Positions 42,953-51,068 of a stretch of 64,000 nucleotides of DNA are shown here, in pieces; the first letter of the stretch is position 1, and every line of letters starts with the position of its first letter. The DNA lies in the NCBI RefSeq assembly GCF_014126825.1, contig NZ_CP059900.1, positions 4,230,954 through 4,294,953 of the forward strand, in the 5' to 3' direction. The notes under the pieces are model-generated. The model was not told the DNA's origin. It was given only the letters and a program-made list of their open reading frames with translations, and did not search any database. The DNA comes from Tomitella gaofuii. Its GTDB lineage: Bacteria; Actinomycetota; Actinomycetes; Mycobacteriales; Mycobacteriaceae. The position numbers and the translations under genes are program-made.

Positions 42953-43014
42953 AACCGATCGGTTTGACGCCGTGATCTGCCCACGCCTATCGTCAAACCA
43001 TACTGTTCGGTTTG
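42953..43014. promoter_or_regulatory. Paired TetR operators between tetR and the aldo-keto reductase
   Basis: AACCGATCGGTT (42953-42964) is a perfect 12-base palindrome. CAAACC (42994-42999) and GGTTTG (43009-43014) form a second dyad with a 9-base spacer. Both share the CGGTTTG core, and the sites are about 40 bases apart, one near each gene. Binding by the adjacent TetR is inferred. Confidence 0.7.
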
Positions 43015-43035
43015 GCAAGCGAGAAAGGTGGACGC

Positions 43036-43989
43036 ATGCAGCAGAGGACGCTGGGGACACAGGGGCTCGCCGTCGCGGCGGTGGGATACGGGTCGATGGG
43101 GACCGCCGTGGGGTACGGACCCACCGACGACGCCGAGTCGATCGCCGCGATCCGCCACGCGCGCGAGCTGGGCGTGACGATGTTCGACACCGCTGAGATG
43201 TACGGATGGGGCGAGGGCGAAAAGCTCCTCGGCCGTGCGGTGGCGCCGTTCCGCGACGAGGTCGTGATCGCCACCAAGTTCGGGCTGACCCCGGAGTTCG
43301 GCACCGATTCGCGGCCCGAGCACATCCGCGCGGTGGTCGAGGCGAGCCTGCGCAACCTCGGCGTGGACTGCATCGACGTGCTCTACCAGCATCGGGTGGA
43401 CCCGGCCGTGCCCATCGAGGACGTCGTCGGCACGATGGCCGAGCTCGTCCGCGCAGGGACGGTGAAGTACCTGGGGCTGTCGGAGGCGCCACCCGAGATC
43501 ATCCGCACAGCCCACGCCGTGCACCCGATCTCCGTACTCCAGACCGAGTACTCGATCTTCGCGCCGGACGCCGCACCACTGTTCCCGCTGTTGGAGGAGC
43601 TCGGTATCGGGTTCGTCGCGTACTCGCCGCTGGCGCGCGGCTTCCTCACCGGCGCAGCCGCACCCGCCGCCGACTACGGGCCCGCCGACTTCCGCCGCCA
43701 GATGCCGTGGTGGGCTGCGGACAACTACGACGCCAACGCGGCCATCGTCGCTCGCCTCTCCGAGATCGCCGACGCCAAGGGGATCACCCTCCCCGAGTTG
43801 GCGCTCGCGTGGACGCTCGCCGCGCACGATCACGTCGTCCCCATCCCGGGTTCCCGCAACGCCGGCCGCGTCGCCAGCAACATCGCGGCCGCCGACGTCG
43901 TCCTCACCGCCGACGACCTCGCACACATCGCCGCCATAGCGCCGGCAGGTGGCCACGGCGGCCGCGGCACGCCGTCGCCCTGGCTGTGA
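43036..43989 (+). CDS. Aldo/keto reductase
   Basis: A 317-residue (beta/alpha)8 NADPH enzyme. The catalytic tetrad is visible: Asp and Tyr in MFDTAEMYGWGEGEKLLGRA, Lys in VVIATKFGLTPEFG and His in DVLYQHRVDPAVPIEDV. Cofactor residues lie in VAYSPLARGFLTG and VVPIPGSRNAGRVASN. It belongs to the YhdN/AKR13-type group acting on sugar or quinone-like carbonyls. The start at 43036 has AAAGGTGG before it; the shorter in-frame ATG/GTG options upstream overlap the operator. It is induced with release of the adjacent TetR, probably in response to a reactive carbonyl. Confidence 0.92.
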   Translation: MQQRTLGTQGLAVAAVGYGSMGTAVGYGPTDDAESIAAIRHARELGVTMFDTAEMYGWGEGEKLLGRAVAPFRDEVVIATKFGLTPEFGTDSRPEHIRAVVEASLRNLGVDCIDVLYQHRVDPAVPIEDVVGTMAELVRAGTVKYLGLSEAPPEIIRTAHAVHPISVLQTEYSIFAPDAAPLFPLLEELGIGFVAYSPLARGFLTGAAAPAADYGPADFRRQMPWWAADNYDANAAIVARLSEIADAKGITLPELALAWTLAAHDHVVPIPGSRNAGRVASNIAAADVVLTADDLAHIAAIAPAGGHGGRGTPSPWL

Positions 43990-44115
43990 ATGCGCCGGCG
44001 CATCCGCCCCACAGACGGTCATCCGCGACGACGCCCCATTAACTATGGACATCGCGTCACACATAGATCTACTGTGGACACATTGTCCCGGATAGTCGGC
44101 CGTTAGGAGTCCGAG

Positions 44116-45150
44116 ATGCAGGCCCCCGCAATCCGTCGCTCACGGCGCCGTGCCACTGCCGGCCGCATGACCACGCTGCGCGATGCCGCCGGTTCACGCC
44201 ACGCGTACGAGGACACTCTGCGCACGCTGTCCGAGGCGTCCTCGACGGGACCGCACTTCGAGGCGTTCAAGGACATCGCTTGGGATTCGCCCGAATTCGC
44301 CGCACCCGCGGACGACCCTCGATGGACGCTTCCCGAGGTCGACCCCTTGAGTCGCACCGATTGGTTCCGGGGCCTGCCCGCCGCGGAACAACGTCGCATC
44401 GCCCGCCTCCGAATCGCGTCGATCACGAAGACCGGCAGCCAGTTCGAACAACTGCTGCTGCTCGGCGGCACACAGTTCCTCATGGGCCTGGCCAACGAGA
44501 ACCCCGAGTTCCGCTACTTCATGCACGAACTCACCGAAGAGACCCACCACATCCAGATGTTCCAGGAGTTCACCAACAGGGTGGCTCCCGAGGTGCACGG
44601 CGGGCCGACGCTGTTCATCAAGTCGTTCCCGCTCGTCGGCATGCTGGGCTCGCTGTGGCCCAGCTTGTTCTTCCAGATCATCCTCGCCGGCGAGGAGCCG
44701 ATCGACCACATCCAGAAGAGCATCATGCGCGGCGGCGGGATCCACCCGCTCACCGACCGCATCATGGAGATCCACCTGGCCGAGGAAGCGCGGCACATCG
44801 GGTTCGCCCACGCGTGGCTGCGCCGCCATGCTCCGCGCATGAGCCGCGTCAACCGGCTCGCGCTCGGCGTGACGACCCCGTTGATCATGCGCATCGGATT
44901 CTGGGGCATCGTCGTCCCGAGCAGGCAGGACGCGAAGCTGATGGGCATCCCCCGCGACGTCCTGCGCGATACCTACTCGATGCGCAATCCCGATTTCCGG
45001 CGTCTCCTCTCCGACGCCTGCGCGGACGTGCGGAGCCTCGCCGACGCCAACGACATGCGGAACCGGCTCACCCTGTGGTCCTGGCGGCGGACCGGGACCG
45101 ACGGGCGGCCTTCCCGCTACCGCAGCGAGCCGTCGCGGGCCGCGGCCTGA
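44116..45150 (+). CDS. AurF-like di-iron oxygenase family protein
   Basis: A 344-residue helical protein. The carboxylate-bridged di-iron motifs are seen as Glu in KTGSQFEQLLLLGG, the E-x2-H pair in HELTEETHHIQMFQEFTN (about residue 140), Glu in FQIILAGEEPIDHIQ and a second E-x2-H in IMEIHLAEEARHIGFAHAWL (about 220). This matches AurF/CmlI-type N-oxygenases, which turn arylamines into nitro compounds; mycobacterial homologues are mostly uncharacterised. TTAGGAG lies six bases before the ATG at 44116, so the basic N-terminus (QAPAIRRSRRRATAGR) is probably real. It is convergent with the DUF3533 gene, six bases away. Confidence 0.82.
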   Translation: MQAPAIRRSRRRATAGRMTTLRDAAGSRHAYEDTLRTLSEASSTGPHFEAFKDIAWDSPEFAAPADDPRWTLPEVDPLSRTDWFRGLPAAEQRRIARLRIASITKTGSQFEQLLLLGGTQFLMGLANENPEFRYFMHELTEETHHIQMFQEFTNRVAPEVHGGPTLFIKSFPLVGMLGSLWPSLFFQIILAGEEPIDHIQKSIMRGGGIHPLTDRIMEIHLAEEARHIGFAHAWLRRHAPRMSRVNRLALGVTTPLIMRIGFWGIVVPSRQDAKLMGIPRDVLRDTYSMRNPDFRRLLSDACADVRSLADANDMRNRLTLWSWRRTGTDGRPSRYRSEPSRAAA

Positions 45151-45156
45151 CCTTTC

Positions 45157-46203
45157 TCACACGACGCTGATCGCGGTGTGCTCTCGCCGCTCCAGCTCCG
45201 GGACACTGCTGTATCCGGCATCAACGCCCGGCGCGTGGTCTCCTCGATTCTTGAGGACCGACAGTCCGCTGAGGCCGAGTCCGACGACGATCCAGCCGAC
45301 CAGGGTCCACACCGAGTGCGCAACCGACGCTCCGTCGAAGAATCCGACGGAGCGCGCCGCATTGCCGGCCGCACCGATCGGCAGCAACTGCCCGATCTCG
45401 CCCCAGGGCGCGGGGAGCCACTGCCATCCGGTGGCGATGCCGGACAGCGGGTTGGAGACGAAGAGAGTCAAGACTCCGCCGAACGCCAGGCCCGCGTAGC
45501 CGATGAGCGATTCGAGCCCCAGGACGAACTCCGATGTGGCGGCAATGCCGAGGGCGAGCACCCCCGACATCGCCCAGTAGTCGGCATCGAAGGTGCCGAA
45601 GCCGAACCGCAGGATCGCGCCGATGACGAAGCCGGCGATGAGCGAGAACGCGAGCGAGCCGAACACGCGCAGGCCATGACGCTTCTTCAGGGTGAACGAC
45701 AGCACGGCCGCCGAGATCATCCCACCGAAGGCCAACGGCAAGGCCAGAACGCTGAGCCCGGTCGCCGACGGATCGTGGTCGGCGGTCGGTGCGACGTCCT
45801 CCACCGTCACCGTGCTTCCTCTGTCCTCAAGCCCGGCGGCGACCCCGGTGAGGACTTCCCCGTACGGGCTCCCGGCGCCGGAAGCGGTGTAGACGGCGGC
45901 ACCATCCGCAGCGACGGCGATGCCCCCGATCACCTCTCGGTCGCGGATCGCCTCCTGTACGTCGTCGGCGCTGCCGTAGACGGTGACGTCGAAGGCGCCC
46001 GGCCGTCGCTGGTCGAGCGCACTTGCGAGCCGGTCGACGGCCGATGGCGCCCCTGCGACGCCGAGCGGCAGATCCTCCGGGCCCGAATGGAACTGCGGGG
46101 CCAGGAAGGACAACAGCATCAGGGCCACCGCGGCCGCGAGGCCGATGACGGAAACGGCGAGCATCCCGTACGTCTTGGTGCCGGACTTGTCGGTGATTCC
46201 CAT
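45157..46203 (-). CDS. DUF3533 / YhgE-Pip-like membrane protein
   Basis: A 348-residue protein. One helix at residues 12-35 is followed by an extracytoplasmic domain of about 110 residues containing LPLGVAGAPSAVDRLASALDQRRPGAFDVTVYGSADDVQEAIRDREVIGGIAV, the signature of this family, and then five helices (about residues 145-320) ending in a polar tail. The layout resembles ABC-2-type permease halves and SNG1-like proteins tied to drug or lipid export. It has no ATPase partner nearby. It is divergent from a TetR gene with two operators between them, so it looks like an inducible exporter component. Confidence 0.8.
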   Translation of the reverse strand: MGITDKSGTKTYGMLAVSVIGLAAAVALMLLSFLAPQFHSGPEDLPLGVAGAPSAVDRLASALDQRRPGAFDVTVYGSADDVQEAIRDREVIGGIAVAADGAAVYTASGAGSPYGEVLTGVAAGLEDRGSTVTVEDVAPTADHDPSATGLSVLALPLAFGGMISAAVLSFTLKKRHGLRVFGSLAFSLIAGFVIGAILRFGFGTFDADYWAMSGVLALGIAATSEFVLGLESLIGYAGLAFGGVLTLFVSNPLSGIATGWQWLPAPWGEIGQLLPIGAAGNAARSVGFFDGASVAHSVWTLVGWIVVGLGLSGLSVLKNRGDHAPGVDAGYSSVPELERREHTAISVV

Positions 46204-46239
46204 GCGAGCCCTCGCAGTGCTGTCGAAGCGTCGTCCATC

Positions 46240-46283
46240 CGGAACGCTGTGTTCCGCTTTCGGTTGTGGAACATACCGCTCCG
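46240..46283. promoter_or_regulatory. Paired GGAAC palindromes between the DUF3533 and tetR genes
   Basis: CGGAAC-gctgt-GTTCCG (46240-46256) is a perfect 6+5+6 inverted repeat. GGAAC-atacc-GCTCC (46268-46282), one mismatch in the arm, repeats it 27 bases later. Same spacing, same sequence: probable TetR dimer sites controlling both divergent genes. Confidence 0.7.
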
Positions 46284-46330
46284 CTTGTTACGATGCAATG
46301 CCATGACGGGTCGCAGCAGGGAGGACCAGC

Positions 46331-46909
46331 GTGCGCGCGGATGCGAGGGAGAATCGTCAGGCGCTCATCGGCGCAGCCCGGCGGATGCTGGCGGAGCGGG
46401 GCGCGGACGTCTCCATGCGGTCGGTCGCCGCCGCGGCCGGAGTGGGGATCGGAACGCTCTACCGACACTTCCCGAACCGCGACGACCTGCTGACCGCCGT
46501 GGTCGGTTCCATGGTGGACGACATCACCCGCGTCATCGAAAGCCACGAAACCGGCTGGGCGAGCCCCGAGGACGCTGAAGCCACGTGGCGTTCCTGTGCC
46601 CACGAACTGGCCGGGCTCCGGCTCGCCGCAATCGGGGAGAACGTGATCGTCCTCGCACCGCAGGAGGGGGAGGTCTGGAAAGCGACAGCCCCGCTACGGG
46701 GTCGGCTCACCGACGCGTACTCGAGTCTGCTGGCCCGGGCGGCGGACGCCGGGCTGGTGGACGCCGCGCTGGCCCCGTGGCGGTTTCATCTCGGATTGGC
46801 GGCGATCGCACGTCCGCTTCCCGGCGGGTTCGAGGCAAGGTTCGACGATCTTGCGCCGGGGCAATCGACCTGGCTCGTCGATACTTTCCTCAACGGTCTG
46901 CGGCCGTGA
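46331..46909 (+). CDS. TetR-family regulator, divergent from DUF3533
   Basis: A 192-residue TetR protein starting at GTG 46331 with GGGAGG seven bases ahead. The HTH is RQALIGAARRMLAERGADVSMRSVAAAAGVGIGTLYRHFPNRDDLLTAVV (about residues 8-60), with GVGIGTLYRHF the classic recognition region. The C-terminal domain is of the TetR_C type with a SBD-like Trp-rich stretch (SWLVDTFLNGLRP). It is divergent from the DUF3533 exporter gene, over paired operators, and convergent with dnaB 43 bases away. Confidence 0.9.
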   Translation: MRADARENRQALIGAARRMLAERGADVSMRSVAAAAGVGIGTLYRHFPNRDDLLTAVVGSMVDDITRVIESHETGWASPEDAEATWRSCAHELAGLRLAAIGENVIVLAPQEGEVWKATAPLRGRLTDAYSSLLARAADAGLVDAALAPWRFHLGLAAIARPLPGGFEARFDDLAPGQSTWLVDTFLNGLRP

Positions 46910-46951
46910 AGGCCCTCGCAGAAGAGGACCGCCGGTGGCACACAACGCGTC

Positions 46952-49600
46952 TCACCCCCGCGCCATGTCAACGAACCTTGACAGGTGCAGTTGGTGCGCC
47001 ACAGTGACTGTGGCGGTGGGACCGTTGCGGTGCTTGCCCAGGATCAGGTCGGCTTCACCCATGCGCGGGTCGTCCCGCTCGAAGGCGTCGGGCCGGTGCA
47101 GCAGGATCACCATGTCGGCATCCTGCTCGAGTGATCCGGATTCACGCAGGTCGGACACCATGGGCTTCTTGTCGGTGCGCTGCTCCGGGCCACGGTTGAG
47201 CTGACAGATCGCCACCAGAGGAACCTCGAGCTCCTTGGCGAGGAGCTTGAGGCTGCGCGAGAAGTCCGAGACCTCCTGCTGGCGCGATTCGACCTTCTTG
47301 CCCGACGTCATCAGCTGCAGATAGTCGACCACGATCAGCTTGAGATCGTGCTTCTGCTTGAGCCGGCGCGCCTTGGCCCGGATCTCCATCATCGTCATGT
47401 TCGGCGAGTCGTCGATGAACAGTGGCGCTTCGGAGATCTCGCTCATGCGGCGCGCCAGACGCGTCCAGTCGTCGTCGGACATCTTGCCCGCGCGCATGTC
47501 GCCCAGCTTGACCTTGGCCTCGGCGGAGAGCAGACGCATCACGATCTCCGTCTTGCTCATCTCCAGCGAGAAGATCACACTCGACATTCCGTGCTTGACG
47601 GAACAGGACCGCATGAAGTCCATGCCGAGGGTCGAGTTGTGCGTAGGGACCATCGACCGGCCCGCGAGGTAGAGATGGTCCTCGGCCGATACTTCAACGC
47701 ACCGGACCGGCACCGAGTCGATCGGGCGAACGTCGACGATGAAACGCGAGCCAGATCGAGCGGTGTTCGATGCGTGTCGCCGTTCCTTGTGAGCAATCCG
47801 CTTGCGCTCGATACCGAACACCGTGTCGTCGGTCGCGAATGTGAGCGTATAGGCGGTGGACGTGGCTTCGCTCCGGCCACGGACCCGTTTGGTGCTCACC
47901 TGGCAGCGGTACCCCAGGCTCACGATCAGCTCGTACACATCGTCGATCAGCCGCTTGTCGACACCCGCGTACTGGACCGAGCCGCCTGCGGTGACGGTGC
48001 CGTCGGTGTCGAGCAGGCCCGCAAGCATTGCCCGCCGCTGACGCCACGACCCTCGCAGGTACTGGTTCGGAATGTGCTTGTTGCCCAGTACCCCGAGAGT
48101 GCGGAGCTGCGCCTGGACACTGCCGACCGAGTTCCGGCAGCGCTGGCACATCCGCAGGCCGGTGCACGGATCGCCGCACACCGGGCACGTGGGCGACGCT
48201 ACCGGGCTCGACATGAACCGCGCCTTGCCGCCGCAGGACTGCCCACACGTGCGGACTTCGCTCGTGTGCGGCACGAACGTCTCGCCACACACCACGCACT
48301 GGCGCGATTCGGTCGGGGGCTCCGGCGGCAGCGAGATCCGATAACGGTACTTGGCCGACGAGGAACGCGTCGCAACCAGCCCCTCGCCTTCAATGAGCAT
48401 GGCGATCTCGGGGTCGGCGGTGGTGATGTGCGCGGCGGCCGTGGTGCCGTCACCGAGCCAAGCGCCCAGCGTGTACGGCGGCACGAGCAGGTCCTGGTCG
48501 GGCAGCTCCATCGCCTGAGCGTTGACCACTGAATGGTTGATCCGGCTGTCCGCGGTGGGGCATCGGAGAGTGGCCGCGATCTGCTCTGTGGTGCGCACCT
48601 CGGCGAACGTGCGCTGGTTCCTGTACCGGTTGTACCCCGCCGCTGCCGCCTGCGCCGACTTCCGCGAAGCACGTGTCTCGGTCAGCCACTGGTGCTCCGC
48701 GTCGGCGACGATGACTGTTCCGTCAGAGAACTCCACCTCGAAGCACGGCCTGCCCGCCATCACCTCGGTGGCCGCGACCACCCGCGTCGGCCGGCCGTCG
48801 GCGCCGATGAGCTGGTCGCCCACGGCGACCTCACCCATGGTTGTCCACCCGGCGGGCGTGGGAAGCGGCGTGTCGAGCGCCAGCGCCTTGCCCACGCCGG
48901 GCCTGGCCGCCACGATGATCATCTGCCCCGGGTGCAGTCCGTTGGTAACCTCGTCGAGCTCCATGAACCCGGTGGGCACGCCCAGCGACAGGCCGCCGCG
49001 CGTGGCGATGGAGTCGATCTCGTCCAATGTGGGCTGCAGCAGCTCCTCGAGCGGCAGGTAGTCCTCGGTGGTGCGCCGCTCGGTGACCTCGAAGACCTCC
49101 GCCTGGGCGCGGTCCACCACCTCATCCACGTCCTGGCCGTCCGCCCCCGCATACCCGTACTGCACGATCCGGGTGCCGGCCTGCACGAGGCGGCGCAGCA
49201 CGGCCTTGTCCGCGACGATCTCGGCGTAGTAACCGGCGTTCGCCGCCGTAGGCACCGTGGAGATCAGCGTGTGCAGGTAGGGGGCCCCGCCGATGCGCTT
49301 GAGCTCGCCGCGCCGGTCCAGCTCCGCGGACACGGTGACGGCGTCCGCGGGTTCGCCGCGGCCGTACAGGTCGAGGATCGAATCGTAGATGCCCTGGTGC
49401 GCCGGCCGGTAGAAGTCCGACGAACGGACGACCTCGAGCACGTCCGCGATTGCGTCCTTGCTCAGCAGCATGCCGCCCAGCACCGACTGCTCCGCCACCA
49501 TGTCCTGCGGGGGCTGGCGGCCGAAATCCTCGGTGGGAGGCTCCTGCGGCAGCGGCCCGTCCGAGAACCCGGACTGATCACGATCGTCGACCACCGACAC
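46952..49600 (-). CDS. dnaB: Replicative DNA helicase DnaB with in-frame class 3 intein
   Basis: The hexameric helicase that unwinds DNA at the replication fork, 882 residues as translated and about 465 after splicing. The N-terminal domain starts near PQDMVAEQSVLGGMLLSKDAI, and the RecA-like motor carries the Walker A PGVGK/S split exactly by the intein, LKLIVVDYLQLM (Walker B), VAICQLNRGPEQR and LRESGSLEQDADMVILLHR. GTG 49600 (MSVVDDRDQ) is preferred to 49621, which lacks a ribosome site. Because the intein interrupts the ATP-binding loop, no helicase activity is possible before splicing. The gene is downstream of rplI in the same direction, with 622 bases between them. Confidence 0.95.
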   Translation of the reverse strand: MSVVDDRDQSGFSDGPLPQEPPTEDFGRQPPQDMVAEQSVLGGMLLSKDAIADVLEVVRSSDFYRPAHQGIYDSILDLYGRGEPADAVTVSAELDRRGELKRIGGAPYLHTLISTVPTAANAGYYAEIVADKAVLRRLVQAGTRIVQYGYAGADGQDVDEVVDRAQAEVFEVTERRTTEDYLPLEELLQPTLDEIDSIATRGGLSLGVPTGFMELDEVTNGLHPGQMIIVAARPGVGKALALDTPLPTPAGWTTMGEVAVGDQLIGADGRPTRVVAATEVMAGRPCFEVEFSDGTVIVADAEHQWLTETRASRKSAQAAAAGYNRYRNQRTFAEVRTTEQIAATLRCPTADSRINHSVVNAQAMELPDQDLLVPPYTLGAWLGDGTTAAAHITTADPEIAMLIEGEGLVATRSSSAKYRYRISLPPEPPTESRQCVVCGETFVPHTSEVRTCGQSCGGKARFMSSPVASPTCPVCGDPCTGLRMCQRCRNSVGSVQAQLRTLGVLGNKHIPNQYLRGSWRQRRAMLAGLLDTDGTVTAGGSVQYAGVDKRLIDDVYELIVSLGYRCQVSTKRVRGRSEATSTAYTLTFATDDTVFGIERKRIAHKERRHASNTARSGSRFIVDVRPIDSVPVRCVEVSAEDHLYLAGRSMVPTHNSTLGMDFMRSCSVKHGMSSVIFSLEMSKTEIVMRLLSAEAKVKLGDMRAGKMSDDDWTRLARRMSEISEAPLFIDDSPNMTMMEIRAKARRLKQKHDLKLIVVDYLQLMTSGKKVESRQQEVSDFSRSLKLLAKELEVPLVAICQLNRGPEQRTDKKPMVSDLRESGSLEQDADMVILLHRPDAFERDDPRMGEADLILGKHRNGPTATVTVAHQLHLSRFVDMARG
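47636..48886 (-). other. Class 3 intein with LAGLIDADG endonuclease and zinc ribbons in DnaB
   Basis: A 417-residue intein (residues 246-662 counted from the GTG at 49621) between PGVGK and STLGMDF. It starts with Ala, not Cys or Ser, and has the W-C-T set that defines class 3: Trp312 in EHQWLT, Cys641 in PVRCVEV and Thr660 in VPTHN. The last residue is Asn and the first extein residue is Ser. The endonuclease has two LAGLIDADG-type helices (LGAWLGDGT at 385, LAGLLDTDGT at 533). Between them are nine Cys at 442-495 in C-x2-C and C-x3-C pairs, likely two zinc ribbons. It appears intact. Confidence 0.93.
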
Positions 49601-50148
49601 GCGCCTCGAGCCTCCCCTCACACGAAGGCCCCAGCGGCCTTCGAACTACATCTACACCGGGCCTGCGACAAGTTCTGATCACGACGCGCCGATGGCCTGA
49701 ACCGGGCCCCGCGCACACCCGCGGACGGGACGCCCGGAACGACCGTAGGACGTCCGCGCGCAGGTGACAACTACACCTGTGGACGAGCCTGTGGATAAAT
49801 TGTGAGTAGTCGCCGCAGACCTGTGAAGACATGCCGCCATCCTGTTAACCCCTTGTGGACAAGCTGTGGATGAACCCTTGTAGTTATGCCATTCATGCAG
49901 GTAGGGAATGCTGGGCGAACATCACACCCTGTGAATTGTTGGTTCCTCGGCGTGTCGCGCCGACCCGGCATCCGGGCGTGTCGCCGTTGCGGCCGCGTCA
50001 CGCTTTCCACAAGCTGTCCACAAGCCGCCGTGACGCCCGTCACGGCCCGGAGCGCCAGCGCGCCGACCGGGACGGACGACCACTTCGCCCGCCGTGCACA
50101 CCGCGCCCGCAGCAGTGAACTGGTACCAGTTCCAGTGCGGCGCGAGAA
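49601..50148. other. Spacer between dnaB and rplI with DnaA-box-like cluster
   Basis: About 550 bases without a credible gene, ending at the rplI terminator. AT content rises in its centre. It contains several TGTGGATAA-like nonamers, listed separately. Short frames in it lack ribosome sites. It must also hold the dnaB promoter, which I could not place. Confidence 0.6.
49778..50022. promoter_or_regulatory. Cluster of DnaA-box-like nonamers upstream of dnaB
   Basis: TGTGGATAA at 49790-49798 is an exact DnaA box (reverse of TTATCCACA). Close variants are TGTGGACGA (49778), TGTGGACAA (49854), TGTGGATGA (49865), and on the other strand CTTTCCACA (50003) and CTGTCCACA (50014). Six in 245 bases is far above chance in a 70% GC sequence. 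It is probably DnaA-linked control of dnaB or a DnaA-titration site; no dnaA or dnaN is next to it, so it is not argued to be oriC. Confidence 0.6.
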
Positions 50149-50193
50149 CGCCGCCGATCCCCGCGCCGAAAGTCGGTGCGGGGGTCGGCGGCG
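50149..50193 (-). terminator. 16-bp hairpin terminator of the rpsF-ssb-rpsR-rplI operon
   Basis: Arms 50149-50164 and 50178-50193 pair with one mismatch around a 13-base loop. They lie 30 bases after the rplI stop. A T-tract is absent. Confidence 0.7.
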
Positions 50194-50222
50194 ATGCGCG
50201 ATCTATGCGCGCCGGGGCCGGA

Positions 50223-50684
50223 TCAGGCCGCGGCGCCGGTGACCGTCAGCGTGAACACGGCGGTGACGCCCGCGTGCAGCTTGACGGACACCTCGTACTT
50301 GCCGACGCTCTTGATGTGCGTCTTCGGCAGCACCAGGGTGCGCTTGTCGATGTTCGGGCCGCCCGCGGCCAGCAGGGCACCCGCCACGTCGCCGGCGGTG
50401 ACGGAGCCGAACAGCTTCTCGCCGTCCGAGGCCGTACGCGCCTGCAGCTCCACGGCATCCAGGCCCTCGATGGCGCCCTTCAGCTCGTTCGCGTGGTCGA
50501 TGTCGCGCACGCGCTTGGACTCCTGCGTGCGGCGGATGCCCTCCACCTGCTTGAGAGCGCCGCGCGTGGCCACGATGGCCAGCCCGCGGGGCAGCAGGTA
50601 GTTGCGGCCGTAGCCGTCCCTGACCTCGACCGAATCTCCAGCAACACCGACGTTCTCGACATCAGCGGTGAGGATCAGCTTCAT
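50223..50684 (-). CDS. rplI: 50S ribosomal protein bL9
   Basis: A 153-residue bL9. It starts [36 protein letters not shown], the N-terminal rRNA-binding fold, followed by the long connecting helix and a C-terminal domain ending [18 protein letters not shown]. The protein binds 23S rRNA near the L1 stalk and affects frame maintenance. The start at 50684 has GAAGGGG ahead; the frame upstream overlaps rpsR in another phase. It is the last gene of the operon. Confidence 0.97.
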   Translation of the reverse strand: MKLILTADVENVGVAGDSVEVRDGYGRNYLLPRGLAIVATRGALKQVEGIRRTQESKRVRDIDHANELKGAIEGLDAVELQARTASDGEKLFGSVTAGDVAGALLAAGGPNIDKRTLVLPKTHIKSVGKYEVSVKLHAGVTAVFTLTVTGAAA

Positions 50685-50700
50685 CGGTAAATCCCCTTCC

Positions 50701-50955
50701 TCAACGAGCCGTCGGCGTGTAAGGCAGCAGGGCCACCTCACGCGAATTCTTGACGGCAACGGCTACGTCCCGCTGATGCTGGACGCAATTGCCGGTCACC
50801 CGGCGGGCACGGATCTTGCCTCGATCACTGATGAACCGGCGCAGCAGCGCGGAGTCCTTGTAATCGATCACCGTGTTGTTCTCTTTGCAAAACGCACAGG
50901 CCTTGGTCTTCTGCGCCTTGGTGGCCTGCGCCTTGCGCTCTCGCGCCTTGGCCAT
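50701..50955 (-). CDS. rpsR: 30S ribosomal protein bS18, zinc-binding (C+) form
   Basis: An 84-residue bS18. The sequence [11 protein letters not shown]-like pair (Cys-x2-Cys in ACAFCKEN) and GNCVQHQ carry the four-ligand zinc set of C+ paralogues; many actinobacteria also hold a C- copy used in zinc starvation. [22 protein letters not shown] is the conserved core that meets bS6 and 16S rRNA. It lies 16 bases before rplI and 113 bases after ssb. Confidence 0.97.
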   Translation of the reverse strand: MAKARERKAQATKAQKTKACAFCKENNTVIDYKDSALLRRFISDRGKIRARRVTGNCVQHQRDVAVAVKNSREVALLPYTPTAR

Positions 50956-50983
50956 GGTCCTTCTCCGTAGTCTGGGTTCTCAC

Positions 50984-51001
50984 GGGGCTCTGCCGCCCCG
51001 C
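50984..51001 (-). other. Small hairpin between ssb and rpsR
   Basis: CGGGGC (50984-50989) pairs with GCCCCG (50996-51001) around a 6-base loop, inside the 113-base gap between ssb and rpsR. It may reduce read-through or stabilise mRNA ends, adjusting the ribosomal-protein to SSB ratio. The stem is short, so this is tentative. Confidence 0.3.
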
Positions 51002-51068
51002 TGCGCTCACCCGGTTCCGACGGGCGCGGCCCGGCCCCACCGGTGCGGCGGGAGCCCGGCTGCGCGGG

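Noticed and set aside
47636-48886. An insertion or frameshift damaging dnaB.
   Set aside because: The insert is in frame and carries intact intein splicing and endonuclease motifs.
49601-50222. The DnaA-box cluster as a chromosomal origin.
   Set aside because: Neither dnaA nor dnaN flanks it. In this group oriC lies between those genes, so only a regulatory or titration role is proposed.
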